Positions 63,468 through 64,000 of a stretch of 64,000 bases of DNA are shown piece by piece; the first letter of the stretch is position 1, and each line of letters begins with the position of its first letter. The position numbers and the translations under genes are program-made. Origin of the DNA: Pseudomaricurvus alcaniphilus. Its GTDB lineage: Bacteria; Pseudomonadota; Gammaproteobacteria; Pseudomonadales; Cellvibrionaceae. Below the pieces are notes generated by a model that searched no databases, had not been told where the DNA came from, and saw only the letters and a program-made list of their open reading frames with translations. The stretch covers positions 1 to 64,000 of the forward strand of contig NZ_JAAOIX010000008.1 of NCBI RefSeq assembly GCF_011440395.1, written 5' to 3'.

Positions 63468-64000
63468 CTAAAGCCGCACCTCCACACCCTGGGCGCGCAT
63501 AAACTGCTTGGCTTCCGGCACCGTGTACTCGCCGAAATGGAAGATACTGGCCGCCAGCACTGCGTCGGCGCGGCCCTGTTGCACCCCGTCCACCAGGTGC
63601 TGCAAATTACCCACCCCACCGGAGGCAATTACCGGAATTGGCACCGCGTCGCTGATGGCCCGGGTCACCCCCAGGTCAAAGCCGTTTTTGGTACCGTCGC
63701 GGTCCATGCTGGTCAACAGTATTTCACCGGCGCCGTACTCGGCCATTTTCTTCGCCCACTGCACCGCGTCGATACCGGTGGGCTTGCGACCGCCGTGGGT
63801 AAATATCTCCCACCGGTCGGGCTCCCCCACCGCGCTCACCCGCTTGGCATCGATGGCGACGACAATACACTGGGCGCCGAATCGGGCCGAGGCCTGGCGC
63901 ACAAACTCCGGGTTGCGCACCGCGGCGGAGTTGATGCTGACCTTGTCGGCCCCGGCATTGAGCATGGTGCGGATATCCTCGATAGTGCGAATGCCACCGC
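63468..64000 (-). CDS. hisF: Imidazole glycerol phosphate synthase subunit HisF (partial)
   Basis: The C-terminal 177 residues of HisF; the gene runs off the right edge. Seen: [63 protein letters not shown] (catalytic Asp of the second phosphate/cyclase site), [18 protein letters not shown], and [17 protein letters not shown]. Subunit of the HisHF complex making IGP and AICAR in histidine synthesis. Confidence 0.97.
   Translation of the reverse strand, partial: GGIRTIEDIRTMLNAGADKVSINSAAVRNPEFVRQASARFGAQCIVVAIDAKRVSAVGEPDRWEIFTHGGRKPTGIDAVQWAKKMAEYGAGEILLTSMDRDGTKNGFDLGVTRAISDAVPIPVIASGGVGNLQHLVDGVQQGRADAVLAASIFHFGEYTVPEAKQFMRAQGVEVRL

Overview
The window is chromosomal DNA of a GC-rich gammaproteobacterium. 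The block thiI / glnA-ntrB-ntrC / secB-grxC-rhodanese / gpmI-envC-ctpA-yibQ / hisF is the arrangement known from Pseudomonas-like and Cellvibrionales-like gammaproteobacteria. The TonB receptor with STN domain, fadE, BipA and many lipoproteins fit a marine or environmental heterotroph of that group. Placement below order is a guess. No rRNA, tRNA, CRISPR array or intact insertion sequence was seen.

Layout. 1-4677: the tail of an unidentified gene, a composite palindrome (426-530), then a leftward pair made of a secreted sugar/polyol-type binding protein and an NCS1 nucleobase-type permease, and about 870 bp with no convincing gene. 4678-7512: five small rightward genes (GNAT, DUF1294, P-loop kinase-like, DUF2007 with zinc ribbon, ICMT-like methyltransferase), visibly AT-richer than the rest and probably acquired. 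7609-14355: CaCA antiporter, two envelope proteins, an eight-repeat FG-GAP protein, a lone patatin phospholipase and a TRIC/UPF0126 membrane protein. 14615-24206: RND efflux pair with a TetR regulator, an esterase, a CNNM/CBS protein, a luciferase-like oxidoreductase, and a CDGSH protein in operon with a nucleoside-type deaminase. 24219-32743: lipoprotein, FadE, NYN RNase-like protein, VanZ, polysaccharide deacetylase, Bax-like glucosaminidase, TypA/BipA. 32997-39397: exported protein, TonB receptor, and a sigma-FecR pair forming a probable cell-surface signalling unit, separated by about 1 kb of repeats. 39531-49127: GGDEF/EAL protein, ThiI, and the nitrogen block glnA-DUF4124-ntrB-ntrC with a sigma-54 promoter before glnA. 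49158-55253: an Opp/Dpp-type peptide importer (five genes). 55312-64000: DSP-type phosphatase, SecB, glutaredoxin, rhodanese, GpmI, EnvC, CtpA, YibQ, and the 3' part of hisF.

The most unusual feature is not one gene but a recurring structure: short tandem arrays, very often of exactly 15 bp, at gene ends, between genes and inside reading frames. They are at 13536-13654 (17 bp x7), 23808-23927 (15 x8, inside a deaminase), 29750-29809 (15 x4, inside a signal peptide region), 38736-38795 (15 x4, over a stop codon), 41974-42018 (15 x3), 46328-46367 (20 x2), 56639-56713 (15 x5), 60599-60643 (15 x3), 62399-62503 (15 x7, inside yibQ) and 63401-63465 (13 x5). The units share no sequence between arrays. 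Other points of interest are a fibronectin-III-like domain inserted in the periplasmic loop of an OppC permease, a FecR with its own STN-like domain, a rhodanese with Asp in place of the catalytic Cys, and a 190-bp nested palindrome partly duplicated downstream (37030-37498).
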